From: Halochromatium roseum
GTDB lineage: Bacteria > Pseudomonadota > Gammaproteobacteria > Chromatiales > Chromatiaceae
Length of the DNA: 64,000 bases
Assembly (NCBI RefSeq): GCF_016653315.1
Contig: NZ_NHSH01000070.1
Span: 1 to 64,000, forward strand
Direction: 5' to 3'
A program made the translations under genes and the position numbers. Below the pieces are notes generated by a model. That model had not been told where the DNA came from. It saw only the letters and a list, made by a program, of their open reading frames with translations, and did no database searches. Positions 9,237 through 17,346 of this stretch are shown in pieces. Numbering within the stretch: the first letter of the stretch is position 1; every line of letters starts with the position of its first letter.

Positions 9237-10724
9237 TTATATTCGGATAATCCCTCTGCAGTTAGCCGATTTGCAGCAGCAAGCAAATTGCGTATAAGTT
9301 TTCTTCATGTTTTTCTCTAGGTCTGCAGTCAACTCTTCGCCAGCTTTAACATTTCGTTGCGCAACGTAGTCGCCTTTCTTATTGCAATACAGGTTCGGAT
9401 CGCAGCTGTGATTGATAAAGTAGCAGATCCCTAGACTGTTGATGTCTTTCGGGGCATGGAGTCCTTTTCTGTCTTTGTAGCAGTACTGGATAAGTTTGTA
9501 ACGCGTTGCCTCATCTAATGTTTCGAACTCAGCCCAGGTAATCAATCGGGTTTCATCAAAGTATGCGTAAGGGGCGACGATTTCGTCTACCACAAAGTCG
9601 ACTAAGGCGAAAAGTCCCACTTGGCCTGGTACCATCGTTGATGGACGCAGTTCGTAACGTGCTTGGCTGTAGCGGCTTACCGGATGACGAGCCTCATTGG
9701 TGTCTGGGCTTAGGCTTCGGGTTTCCGACTCTCCAGTGTTATTGGATAGGGAGGTTGTTGCCCGAGATGCCAGCCGAGTAACCTGCTTACCCGTGTAAGC
9801 GATATGAAATCCAGTGGGTCGGAAACGTTGTTTCATTTCTCTCAGTCCGTGATCTCCTCCATCTGATCCGTCATTAACGATTTCGTAGTCCTGCATGGTT
9901 GAAATAAAATGCTGGCGTATAAAATAGCCAAGATCTGCGTTACTCGGATCAGCGATGGATAATAACAAGCATCCGACGTTTGGTCTTATTTCTCCCCCAA
10001 AGGTCAATGCGCGGACCTGTTGATTGACAAGATAGACAAAGCCATTCAAGTCACGGTTGTCGAGTTGCGGAGCAAAATGAAAAGCGTTTAGGGCATAGCG
10101 CCGCTGAAAAAACACAGAGTCCGATTGTTTTTCTTTTTGCCTCTCCCAGTCGTTAAGAAGCTGACGGCATTGTGCAGCATATTCCGGGCCGTAGGGTTGG
10201 ATGTCGATCTCCATCCGCCTGCTGGCGAGACTGATTTTGCGTCGTAGATTCTGAAACTGGGGGCCAGCTAGGCTGGAAAGTGCTTTTGGCGAAAAGAGAT
10301 ACTGCGGGTTACGCTTGGTGAGACGAAAGAGGTTTAATTGCCGCAGCTGCGGCATGTCTTGTTCGTCAATGAAATAGATCCTGGAGTTGTCCGATTGATT
10401 GAAATCAGTGCTGCGTTCCAAAGCACCAAGCAATGCCGATTCCTGATAGGGAAATGGCGGGAACGCAAGGTCCAGACGGTTCTTCCTTGCATATTGATGT
10501 CTGAACACACAGAGAGAGCCGTTGCGTTCTTCCCAAAGATAGCGAGCGCTTTGGGAGCCAAGACGGACAAAAAGCAGATAGGGGAAATAGAAGTTCCAGC
10601 CCCGCTGTTGCCCTGCGATAACTGCCTGCTTGAACCTTGGTAAATCGGTCAATTGCAGGGGGCGCAGGTCGCTGAGCAAGGGGTTGCTCATGAGCAGAGG
10701 GTTGCTCGACTGTGCTGAGAGCAC
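9237..10724 (-). CDS. DUF2156 (LPG-synthase C-like) and SET domain fusion
   Basis: The 495-residue protein has two parts. Residues about 15-315 resemble the DUF2156 / phosphatidylglycerol-lysyltransferase C-terminal fold, a GNAT-like aminoacyl or acyl transferase (MPQLRQLNLFRLTKRNPQYLFS; IVNDGSDGGDHGLREMKQRF). Residues about 355-495 are a SET methyltransferase domain with NHSCDPN at 438-444, GEELT, and a cysteine-rich tail CCCKSANCRG like a post-SET zinc site. The Tyr expected in the GEELTxDY motif is Leu here (ELTADL), so methyltransferase activity is uncertain. It lies 85 bp upstream of the giant gene on the same strand and is probably co-transcribed. Its base composition appears lower in GC than the giant gene. 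Confidence 0.75.
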   Translation of the reverse strand: MLSAQSSNPLLMSNPLLSDLRPLQLTDLPRFKQAVIAGQQRGWNFYFPYLLFVRLGSQSARYLWEERNGSLCVFRHQYARKNRLDLAFPPFPYQESALLGALERSTDFNQSDNSRIYFIDEQDMPQLRQLNLFRLTKRNPQYLFSPKALSSLAGPQFQNLRRKISLASRRMEIDIQPYGPEYAAQCRQLLNDWERQKEKQSDSVFFQRRYALNAFHFAPQLDNRDLNGFVYLVNQQVRALTFGGEIRPNVGCLLLSIADPSNADLGYFIRQHFISTMQDYEIVNDGSDGGDHGLREMKQRFRPTGFHIAYTGKQVTRLASRATTSLSNNTGESETRSLSPDTNEARHPVSRYSQARYELRPSTMVPGQVGLFALVDFVVDEIVAPYAYFDETRLITWAEFETLDEATRYKLIQYCYKDRKGLHAPKDINSLGICYFINHSCDPNLYCNKKGDYVAQRNVKAGEELTADLEKNMKKTYTQFACCCKSANCRGIIRI

Positions 10725-10886
10725 GGAGATCGGTGGTTGATGAATGGCATACAGAAGAACGGCGTCGCTATCTGCGTATGGCCTTGGCCTGCGGCCGATC
10801 TGAAGGCGTTAGTCCATCAACCCCTTTCTGTTGCTGTGCCCGTGCTGGATCGGCTTTGAAGAACGACTCAGCACGTGGTTTTACCG
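10725..10886. other. Intergenic spacer, nothing recognised
   Basis: This spacer lies upstream of the DUF2156-SET gene and after the stop of the PEP-CTERM gene, both read leftwards. I see no convincing gene, tRNA or strong terminator hairpin. Short open frames on the plus strand have no recognisable content. It may hold the promoter of the leftward biosynthetic block. Confidence 0.35.
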
Positions 10887-11939
10887 CTAGCGGCTATTCC
10901 GGCTGACTTTGCGAACCAAAAACAGACCGCTTATGAGTAGCACCAGCGTCCCGGGGGCAGGCACATCAACGGGGTCGGGATCTCCAATAAGCGTTTGGCC
11001 ACCGTTTACAGGCTGAAACAACAGGACTTGGCTTCTGTCTAGCGGGTCGCTGGATGCCATTCGTTGAAAAGTAGTATTAAGTAACTCTTCTCCATCCCGG
11101 CTTAATCCTGTAACTGAAAAATGGCCAGTGTCGAGGTCCATATCGCCGTCATAGAGGCTTTCCCAGATTCCGACCTGAATTGCGCCGCTTACTAACCAGT
11201 TAGCGGGGTTCAGCCAATTTCGGTCACCAAAATTATAAGTGCCATTTTGAACCCAGCCATCATCTTCTTCAACCCAGTAGTCAGTTTCAGCTAAAACATC
11301 ATTAAGCGCACCAAGAAAATCCAAAACGTTGTTGATGTTACCAGTGGCAGTAATTCCTGGTATTGTTGTTTCGCGAAGCTGCCACCCCTGCCTCCACCCC
11401 CGCCAGACCCTCTCAGTTTCTGTTTCGTCTTGTGTAATTTGAGTTGTCGTAGTGGGGTCGCCAGCTGCGTCATCATCAAATGCGTATACGTTGTATTCAA
11501 CGAAACCTACCGTCTCGAGATCATTGAAAATATCGAGGCAGTACAAGATGACCTGATCTTGGCTACGATAGAGCGTCGTAATGTCGAAATCTTCGTTTCC
11601 AGTAGATTGTGCTTTGCCGTCGAAAGCGCCCGCGCTTATTCCATTTTGACGCCAGTCGTTTTTATTTCTCCATTTATCAGGGTCATAATCATAATCAAAA
11701 CGAAGGTTAACGTTGTCGTAACCAATCAAGAAAGGATCTCTCGAATTTTCAGAGAAACTGAATTCAACACTCCCAACCTGTTGCATATTATCGATAGTCA
11801 ACGTCGGAGTGGCCAGTGTCGCTGTTGCGCTCAAAGCGAGTGCGAGCGTTGCGGTTCCCAATGCAACTTTCGAAATGCGGCTATTATGGGTTTTGCGGGC
11901 CTGGTCAGCCTTTTTATCATCAAGAAGTAAGTGGGCCAT
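10887..11939 (-). CDS. PEP-CTERM sorting-signal protein
   Basis: The 350-residue protein has a late N-terminal signal peptide (VALGTATLALALSATATLA, after about 24 polar residues). It ends in a typical PEP-CTERM tail: a VPAPGTL motif, a hydrophobic stretch (LVLLISGLFLV) and a basic end (RKVSRNSR). Such tails are known substrates of exosortase, which removes the tail and delivers proteins to the surface or to exopolysaccharide. The body is acidic, rich in Asp, Asn and Trp, and has no family I can name. No exosortase gene is seen in the window, so it must lie elsewhere. An AGAGAG Shine-Dalgarno-like sequence precedes the ATG. Low GC relative to the core genes suggests an accessory gene. Confidence 0.8.
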   Translation of the reverse strand: MAHLLLDDKKADQARKTHNSRISKVALGTATLALALSATATLATPTLTIDNMQQVGSVEFSFSENSRDPFLIGYDNVNLRFDYDYDPDKWRNKNDWRQNGISAGAFDGKAQSTGNEDFDITTLYRSQDQVILYCLDIFNDLETVGFVEYNVYAFDDDAAGDPTTTTQITQDETETERVWRGWRQGWQLRETTIPGITATGNINNVLDFLGALNDVLAETDYWVEEDDGWVQNGTYNFGDRNWLNPANWLVSGAIQVGIWESLYDGDMDLDTGHFSVTGLSRDGEELLNTTFQRMASSDPLDRSQVLLFQPVNGGQTLIGDPDPVDVPAPGTLVLLISGLFLVRKVSRNSR

Positions 11940-12262
11940 CGTTGTTACTCTCTAGGCGGACTCTAATTGATTGAAATGTAGTGTATTTTTTGTTTTTTGT
12001 CAATGCAAATCGCGCAGTCCCAGGGTTTTTAGGTCAACGCTCGTCGTTGAACAAGTGTTGAGACACCCTTGTCATTCTGAGGGAGTGCATGCAAGCTACC
12101 CGAGTGCATGCAAGACTAGTGCCATTTCCTAGAATAATGGCCAAGGGGATGCGCGATCGGTCCTTAGCGTGCTCAGAATGTCCATCCGTGATCCGATTAA
12201 AGCTGTCAGTGGCAGTGATTGTCACCTGACGCTGACACATCCTGCCAGCCCGGTATCCTGCC
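11940..12262. promoter_or_regulatory. Divergent intergenic region with 13-bp direct repeat
   Basis: This AT-rich region separates the leftward PEP-CTERM gene from the rightward gene starting at 12263. It holds an exact 13-bp direct repeat gagtgcatgcaag at 12083-12095 and 12102-12114, so the copies start 19 bp apart. Each copy contains the palindrome TGCATGCA. That layout suits a regulator binding two sites about two helical turns apart, but no regulator gene is nearby. I see no credible coding frame. Confidence 0.4.
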
Positions 12263-14236
12263 ATGTCTACGTCTCTCGGACTCCCTGTGGAAGCGGAAGC
12301 TCGAGCCATAGCCGCAGTGTCGACCGACTTGCCACCGCCCGTCTATCCCCTCGGAGTGCTGGAAGTGCCGGAGCGTCGTCTACCCAGCGATCATCTGACG
12401 CCTGGTGATACCACCTTGCTCGCGATGCTGCGTGCCGCGCTTCAGGCTGCTGCCCCGGATTGGGAGGCTCTTCGTGTGGCGGTCGCAGGTGCGCAGGGAT
12501 TTCGCCAACGCTGCGACCGGGTGGTGCTGATTCTCTACCAAGCCTCTGAACAGCGTCTGATGGTCGTGCGCCGTGGCGGTGGAGGGTTAGGTGAGGCCCT
12601 GGAGCAGGCGTTAAAGGCGTTGAAACAGCATCCGCGCATCGGCGCCTTTGCCGTCGCTGACCAGGAGCGTTGCCGAATCCAGCTGGACATCATCGCTCAG
12701 CCCCCTGTGCCCTGTGATATTCGTGAAATCGGTATGTCTAGAAGGGGTGCCCTGCACTTCGAGGTCGGTCTTGATGGCCTGGTGCTGGAGCGCGATGGCA
12801 AGCGTATCTACGTCCTACCGGGCGATGCCTATGTGCATTCCTACATGGGCATGAAGCAGCTGCGACGTCGCTTGACGCGGCTGTACGGCAACGATGTACT
12901 GGACGCCTACTCGTTCGCTCGCTTCACCAGCGAAAGCTACATCAGCTTTGGTGAGCGCTGGGTGCGGTTGTGGCGGGGTCATCCGCTGAACGGACCGCTC
13001 ACCCAGGCGCGGTTGGTGCAGGCAACAGAGCTGGCAGTCGACCACATCCTGAGAAATCAACAAGCCGATGGCCGCTTCCTCTACTACTACAATGCAGCGC
13101 TGGACAGCCGCCGCGACCACGAGCACCCCAACCGCGACCCCGACAGGAACCCGTTTTACAACATCGTTCGCCACAGCGGCGGTATCCTGACGGGGCTCTA
13201 CCACGCGCGCCTGACTGGGAGCGATCGGGCGCTTGCGCCGATGCGGCGTGCCATCGACTACCTACTCGCCCAGGCAAGGACCTATGAGACGCATGACGGC
13301 AGGGAGGCGCATTACATCTACTACAATCGCAAGGGCAAGCTGGGCGGTAGCGGTGTCGGACTCTATGCGCTGGCCGAACATCGCCGGCTGACGGGCGACC
13401 GTCGCTACGACGAGGCGGCGCGGCGGCTCGCCAATCACATCGCTGAGCAGATCACAGACAGCGGCGAGTTTATCTACTACAAGGTCTACTTAGACAAGGA
13501 GGTCACCGAAGCCGACAACGGGAAATACTTTTCTTTCTATTATCCAGGCGAGGCGCTATGTGGCTTAGCGGGCTACTATCTGTACATCCTAGAGGACGAG
13601 GTCGAAAAGGCGCGTCTCCTGGCCGCTGTCCATCGCGCGCTGCGCTTCCTCATCGTGGAGCGACCGCGCACCCGCGCGAGCGAATACCGCGCCTTGCCCT
13701 CGGACGCCTGGCTGATGATGGCGATGATGGAGTTTTGGGACGAACCGGCCTTTCGTCGCGATCTCTACCGGGACTTCGTCTTTACCGATGCCGATGCGAT
13801 GGTGCGGCAGATGTATACGGTTGATGATGCGCCTTATCCGGACTACGCAGGCGCCTTCTTCTACGAATTCGGCGAGTATCCTTACGCCGATGGCGCCCGT
13901 GCTGAAGGGCTCATGGCCGCCTTCACCCTTGCGCACAAGGTGGGAGATAAGGCACGCATTGCGCTTTATGGCCGTGCGTTGAGATTGCTGGCTTGGGCGA
14001 CGATGCATTTGGTCAATACCCCAGAGTCGATCTATTTTGCCGCTAACCCAGACGTTGCGCTGGGCGGCATTCGTTTTAAGTATACGCGCCAGTGGTTTCG
14101 TATTGATACCATTCAGCATGTCTGTGCCTTTTATTTGAAAATGATGCTGGACGGCCGCGTTGCTGTATCGGATGGGACTACAGCGAGCAATGAGGAGCGT
14201 GCAACATGCATCTTCGCCGATGAGCGCTCTGCCTGA
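12263..14236 (+). CDS. Uncharacterised protein with AMMECR1-like N-terminus and alpha/alpha-barrel-like C-terminus
   Basis: The 657-residue protein has no signal peptide or membrane segment. The N-terminal 240 residues (DIIAQPPVP; FEVGLDGLVLERDGKRIYVLPGD) vaguely recall the layout of AMMECR1-type domains. The remainder is a series of helical repeats rich in aromatic residues (GRFLYYYNAALDS, GGILTGLYHAR, KGKLGGSGVGLYALAEHRRL, FYYPGEALCGLAGYYLY), as in six-hairpin glycosidases and epimerases of the alpha/alpha-toroid fold. The fold suggests sugar or polysaccharide chemistry; this is inference. The following kinase-like gene starts inside its last codons, so the two probably work together. Confidence 0.6.
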   Translation: MSTSLGLPVEAEARAIAAVSTDLPPPVYPLGVLEVPERRLPSDHLTPGDTTLLAMLRAALQAAAPDWEALRVAVAGAQGFRQRCDRVVLILYQASEQRLMVVRRGGGGLGEALEQALKALKQHPRIGAFAVADQERCRIQLDIIAQPPVPCDIREIGMSRRGALHFEVGLDGLVLERDGKRIYVLPGDAYVHSYMGMKQLRRRLTRLYGNDVLDAYSFARFTSESYISFGERWVRLWRGHPLNGPLTQARLVQATELAVDHILRNQQADGRFLYYYNAALDSRRDHEHPNRDPDRNPFYNIVRHSGGILTGLYHARLTGSDRALAPMRRAIDYLLAQARTYETHDGREAHYIYYNRKGKLGGSGVGLYALAEHRRLTGDRRYDEAARRLANHIAEQITDSGEFIYYKVYLDKEVTEADNGKYFSFYYPGEALCGLAGYYLYILEDEVEKARLLAAVHRALRFLIVERPRTRASEYRALPSDAWLMMAMMEFWDEPAFRRDLYRDFVFTDADAMVRQMYTVDDAPYPDYAGAFFYEFGEYPYADGARAEGLMAAFTLAHKVGDKARIALYGRALRLLAWATMHLVNTPESIYFAANPDVALGGIRFKYTRQWFRIDTIQHVCAFYLKMMLDGRVAVSDGTTASNEERATCIFADERSA

Positions 14237-15164
14237 CGGCTTTGGCGTCGCCTGGGATCGACTCGCTAGCCTTGGCTGGCGACCTGAGCAGATTGAGTGG
14301 GTTGAGCGCCCCTCGCAAGGGGAGCGCAATCAGGTCTATCTCTTGCGCCATGCCGGCGAATCGGCAGTGATCCGGCTGCCGCACGCAAGGCCGAAGGCGG
14401 CCGATAGGCTTGTGCGCGAGTTACACAACCTCAATGCGGCCGCTGCGGCCGGTGTCACGCCGGTGCCACTGCTCGCCGATCCGACGGATGGCTTGCTGTT
14501 ACTGCCCTATCTCCATGGAGAACACCCGAAACCAGGCATGGTCACGCCAGACGCTGCCGTTCGCATGGGTCGTTGTCTCCGAAGCCTGCACCGCGATACA
14601 GCCCCATTTCGCTCTGGAACCGATATCCTGCGCCGTATTCGCCGGCGTATGGCCGGCGTTGCTGCGGAGGCCGACGAGGCCCGTCGGCATGCCGCTGGTC
14701 TGCCGAGTGTTGTCAGGGCGATGGAGCCCGTGGTGGCAACGCTGCAACGCACGGCACCCTTGCCCGTTCCCTGCCATGGCGACCTGGTGCTCGGAAACAT
14801 CATCGACAATGGCGATCGGGTTCATTTCATCGACTGGGAAACCTCCACCGCCGGCGATCCACACCAGGATATTGCCAACCTGTGCTTGAGGGCACGCCTA
14901 GAGGGCGCGCCGCGTGCTGCACTTCTCGGAACCTGCTTTGACGGTGACCCGGAGCACGCTTTGCATCAGGCGACCGCAAGGGTCAGGCTATGGGAGCCGG
15001 CTTGCGCCCTCGACAAGGCCCTCGCGTACTGGAGCAATGGGGTCCGTTCGGGCGACGTCGATCCTCGGGTCGCAGGCTGGACGCAGCGTTGCTCAGCGCT
15101 GTTGGCTGCGCCGGGGATGCGTGCTGCTCATCTTGTTCTCGATCTTGAGACGGCAGAGCTGTGA
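14220..15164 (+). CDS. APH / choline-kinase-like phosphotransferase
   Basis: The ATG at 14220 is chosen because homology-like sequence starts there (MSALPDGFGVAWDRL); it overlaps the upstream stop by 17 bp. The roughly 314-residue protein has the aminoglycoside-phosphotransferase/choline-kinase fold: an N-lobe with NQVYLLRHAGESAVIRLP, the catalytic-loop motif PCHGDLVLGNII (HGD...N) and a metal-binding Asp in HFIDWE. Family members phosphorylate small alcohols, amino sugars or antibiotics; the substrate here is unknown. Linkage to the preceding barrel protein suggests a sugar or surface-polymer substrate rather than drug resistance. Confidence 0.75.
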   Translation: MSALPDGFGVAWDRLASLGWRPEQIEWVERPSQGERNQVYLLRHAGESAVIRLPHARPKAADRLVRELHNLNAAAAAGVTPVPLLADPTDGLLLLPYLHGEHPKPGMVTPDAAVRMGRCLRSLHRDTAPFRSGTDILRRIRRRMAGVAAEADEARRHAAGLPSVVRAMEPVVATLQRTAPLPVPCHGDLVLGNIIDNGDRVHFIDWETSTAGDPHQDIANLCLRARLEGAPRAALLGTCFDGDPEHALHQATARVRLWEPACALDKALAYWSNGVRSGDVDPRVAGWTQRCSALLAAPGMRAAHLVLDLETAEL

Positions 15165-16228
15165 ACGCGCCTGAGATACTGAAAATCCTCGAACCCGCTG
15201 ATCCTGAGAAGATGATAGTAAACCCGCCAGCGTTGTTGGACCGACGTCTCTCGGTCGCTCCGATGCTAGATTGGACTGATTCGCATTACCGTTCCTTTGC
15301 GCGATTGCTGTCACGGCACACACTACTCTACACCGAGATGGTGACGACCGGCGCGCTGATCCATGGTGATCGCGCGCGCTTCTTGCGCTATGACGCGTCC
15401 GAGCATCCGCTAGCACTGCAGCTCGGCGGCTCTGATCCAGCGGAGCTGGCGCGCTGTGCGCAAATGGGTGCCGACTGGGGCTACGACGAGATCAACCTCA
15501 ATGTCGGCTGCCCATCGGACCGGGTGCAGAACGGGCGCTTCGGCGCTTGCCTGATGGCCGAGCCCGCATTAGTGGCCGACTGCGTGGCGGCGATGAAGGC
15601 GGCGGTGGCGATCCCGGTCACGGTCAAGAGCCGCATCGGCATCGACGACCGCGATCGCTACGAGGAGCTGGTCGCCTTTACCCAAGCGCTGGAGCGGGCC
15701 GGCTGCGATGCGCTGATCGTGCATGCGCGCAAGGCTTGGCTCAAGGGCTTGAGTCCGCGCGAGAACCGCGAGGTGCCACCCTTGCGCTGGGATTGGGTGA
15801 TCAGGCTCAAGCAGGATTTTCCGACGTTGCCAATGGTGCTCAACGGCGGTGTGACGCGTCTCGAGCAGGTCGAATCGCTGCTCAGCGAGCAACAGGTCGA
15901 CGGCGTGATGATCGGCCGCGAGGCCTATCAGAACCCCTGGCTGCTGGCCGATGTGGATCGGCGCCTCTTTGGTGCCGCGAATCCGGTCGCGACGCCGCGG
16001 CAGGCGTTAGACGCCTTCATCCCCTATGTTGAACGGCAACTGGCGGAAGGCGTGCCGTTGGCATCGATGACTCGGCATCTACTCGGTCTCTTTCATGCGT
16101 GCCCAGGCGCCAAGGCCTGGCGGCGCACGCTGAGCGAGCTGGCGCATCGCCCTGGGGCTGGGATTGAGGTACTGAAGGCCGCCGCTGCTCGGGTCAGGCC
16201 GCGCGAGGCCCTGCTTGCGGATGCGTGA
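15161..16228 (+). CDS. dusA: tRNA-dihydrouridine synthase A
   Basis: This FMN-dependent enzyme reduces specific uridines in the D-loop of tRNA. The TIM-barrel start RRLSVAPMLDWTD, the catalytic Cys in NVGCPSDRVQNG (about residue 117), VTVKSRIGIDD, the HARKAWLKGLSPRENR loop and MVLNGGV all fit DusA rather than DusB or DusC. A GTG at 15161 overlaps the preceding TGA (GTGA), implying coupling; an ATG at 15212 is an alternative. The length (355 codons) is slightly above typical because of the N-terminal extension. Confidence 0.92.
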   Translation: MNAPEILKILEPADPEKMIVNPPALLDRRLSVAPMLDWTDSHYRSFARLLSRHTLLYTEMVTTGALIHGDRARFLRYDASEHPLALQLGGSDPAELARCAQMGADWGYDEINLNVGCPSDRVQNGRFGACLMAEPALVADCVAAMKAAVAIPVTVKSRIGIDDRDRYEELVAFTQALERAGCDALIVHARKAWLKGLSPRENREVPPLRWDWVIRLKQDFPTLPMVLNGGVTRLEQVESLLSEQQVDGVMIGREAYQNPWLLADVDRRLFGAANPVATPRQALDAFIPYVERQLAEGVPLASMTRHLLGLFHACPGAKAWRRTLSELAHRPGAGIEVLKAAAARVRPREALLADA

Positions 16229-16321
16229 TGCCCTGATTCAGTCCGCTGGAGTGACGCGCATCCGTTCTCGTCTGCTGGCAGGAGGGCGGCACAATGCACC
16301 GGCTGGCTTGGTTCGGGCCTG

Positions 16322-17227
16322 ATGAGCTGGCTCTTGCTGACCCTGCTATGCGCCTTCAGCGTCGCCTCGGCCGATGCGGCGACCAAGGCCTGGCTGCAGG
16401 GCTTCTCGGCGCGGGAGCTGACCTTGATCCGCTTCACGCTGACCGGTGCGCTGCTCTCGCCGCTGCTGTTCTGGTTGCCGGATCTGGGTCAGTTGCCGGC
16501 GCCGTTCTGGGCCTGGCTGAGTGTCCTGGCGCCGCTCGAGATCGGCGCGATGCTGCTCTACATGGCGGCGATTCGCGATCATCCGCTGTCGTTGACCTTG
16601 CCGTATCTGGCCTTTACGCCGGTGTTCTCGATGGCGATCGCGGCGCTGGTGCTGGGCGAGCAGCTGAGTCTGGGCGGACTACTGGGTGTGCTGCTGATCG
16701 TCGCCGGGGCCTGGCTGCTCAACGTCGAGCAGGCGCGGCGCAATGACTGGCGCACCTGGCTGCGGCCGCTCGGCGCGATCCGTTGGGAGCCGGGCTCGCG
16801 GATGATGCTTGGCGTCGCGCTGCTCTATGGGTTGACCTCGACCCTCGGCAAGGTGGCTCTGCTCTATCTGCCCTCGGCCGCCTTTGGTGCCTTCTACTTT
16901 GCCGTCATTGGCCTGTTGGCGATTCCACTCCTGCTGCTGTTGCCGGTCGGCGGCGCGCGATTGTCGTTGCGCCCGGCGCTGCGGCGCTTGACTCGCCGAC
17001 CTGGCGCCGTGCTTGCCGTCGCCGCGCTCAATGGGGTCATGGTGATCACCCATTTCATGGCGCTGCGCCTGACCGAGGTGGCCTATATGATCGCGGTGAA
17101 GCGCAGCAGCCTGTTGTTCGGCATCCTCTATGGCGCGTTGTTGTTTCGCGAGCCGAATCTGGTGAGCCGCGCGCCGGGCGGGGTGCTGATGTTGGCTGGC
17201 GTCTTCGTGATTCTTTTGGCGGCCTGA
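16322..17227 (+). CDS. EamA/DMT family membrane transporter
   Basis: The 301-residue hydrophobic protein has about ten transmembrane segments in two similar halves, as expected for the drug/metabolite transporter superfamily. The first half includes LTLIRFTLTGALLSPLLFWL and LTLPYLAFTPVFSMAIAALVLGE; the second includes AYMIAVKRSSLLFGILYGAL and ends in a Gly/Leu-rich helix. Substrates in this family vary widely and cannot be predicted here. It lies 93 bp after dusA and before recC, with no clear functional link to either. Confidence 0.8.
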   Translation: MSWLLLTLLCAFSVASADAATKAWLQGFSARELTLIRFTLTGALLSPLLFWLPDLGQLPAPFWAWLSVLAPLEIGAMLLYMAAIRDHPLSLTLPYLAFTPVFSMAIAALVLGEQLSLGGLLGVLLIVAGAWLLNVEQARRNDWRTWLRPLGAIRWEPGSRMMLGVALLYGLTSTLGKVALLYLPSAAFGAFYFAVIGLLAIPLLLLLPVGGARLSLRPALRRLTRRPGAVLAVAALNGVMVITHFMALRLTEVAYMIAVKRSSLLFGILYGALLFREPNLVSRAPGGVLMLAGVFVILLAA

Positions 17228-17346
17228 GCGGTGATCGGTAGTGGGCGATTCTCGTGCCCCTCCACCGGTGACGCCCCTTGTGCGATCCTGCAACCGAGCG
17301 ACGATCCAGAGGCCGAGCACTGGCCAGTGACGAGAGGAGCACAGCG

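Noticed and set aside
10712-10906. A short rightward frame resembling a deaminase-like start
   Set aside because: The resemblance is limited to a few residues, the catalytic motif is missing and the frame runs into the PEP-CTERM gene tail.
12034-12309. A 91-codon leftward frame upstream of the barrel-protein gene
   Set aside because: It has no recognisable content, covers the divergent promoter region and overlaps the start of the well-supported rightward gene.
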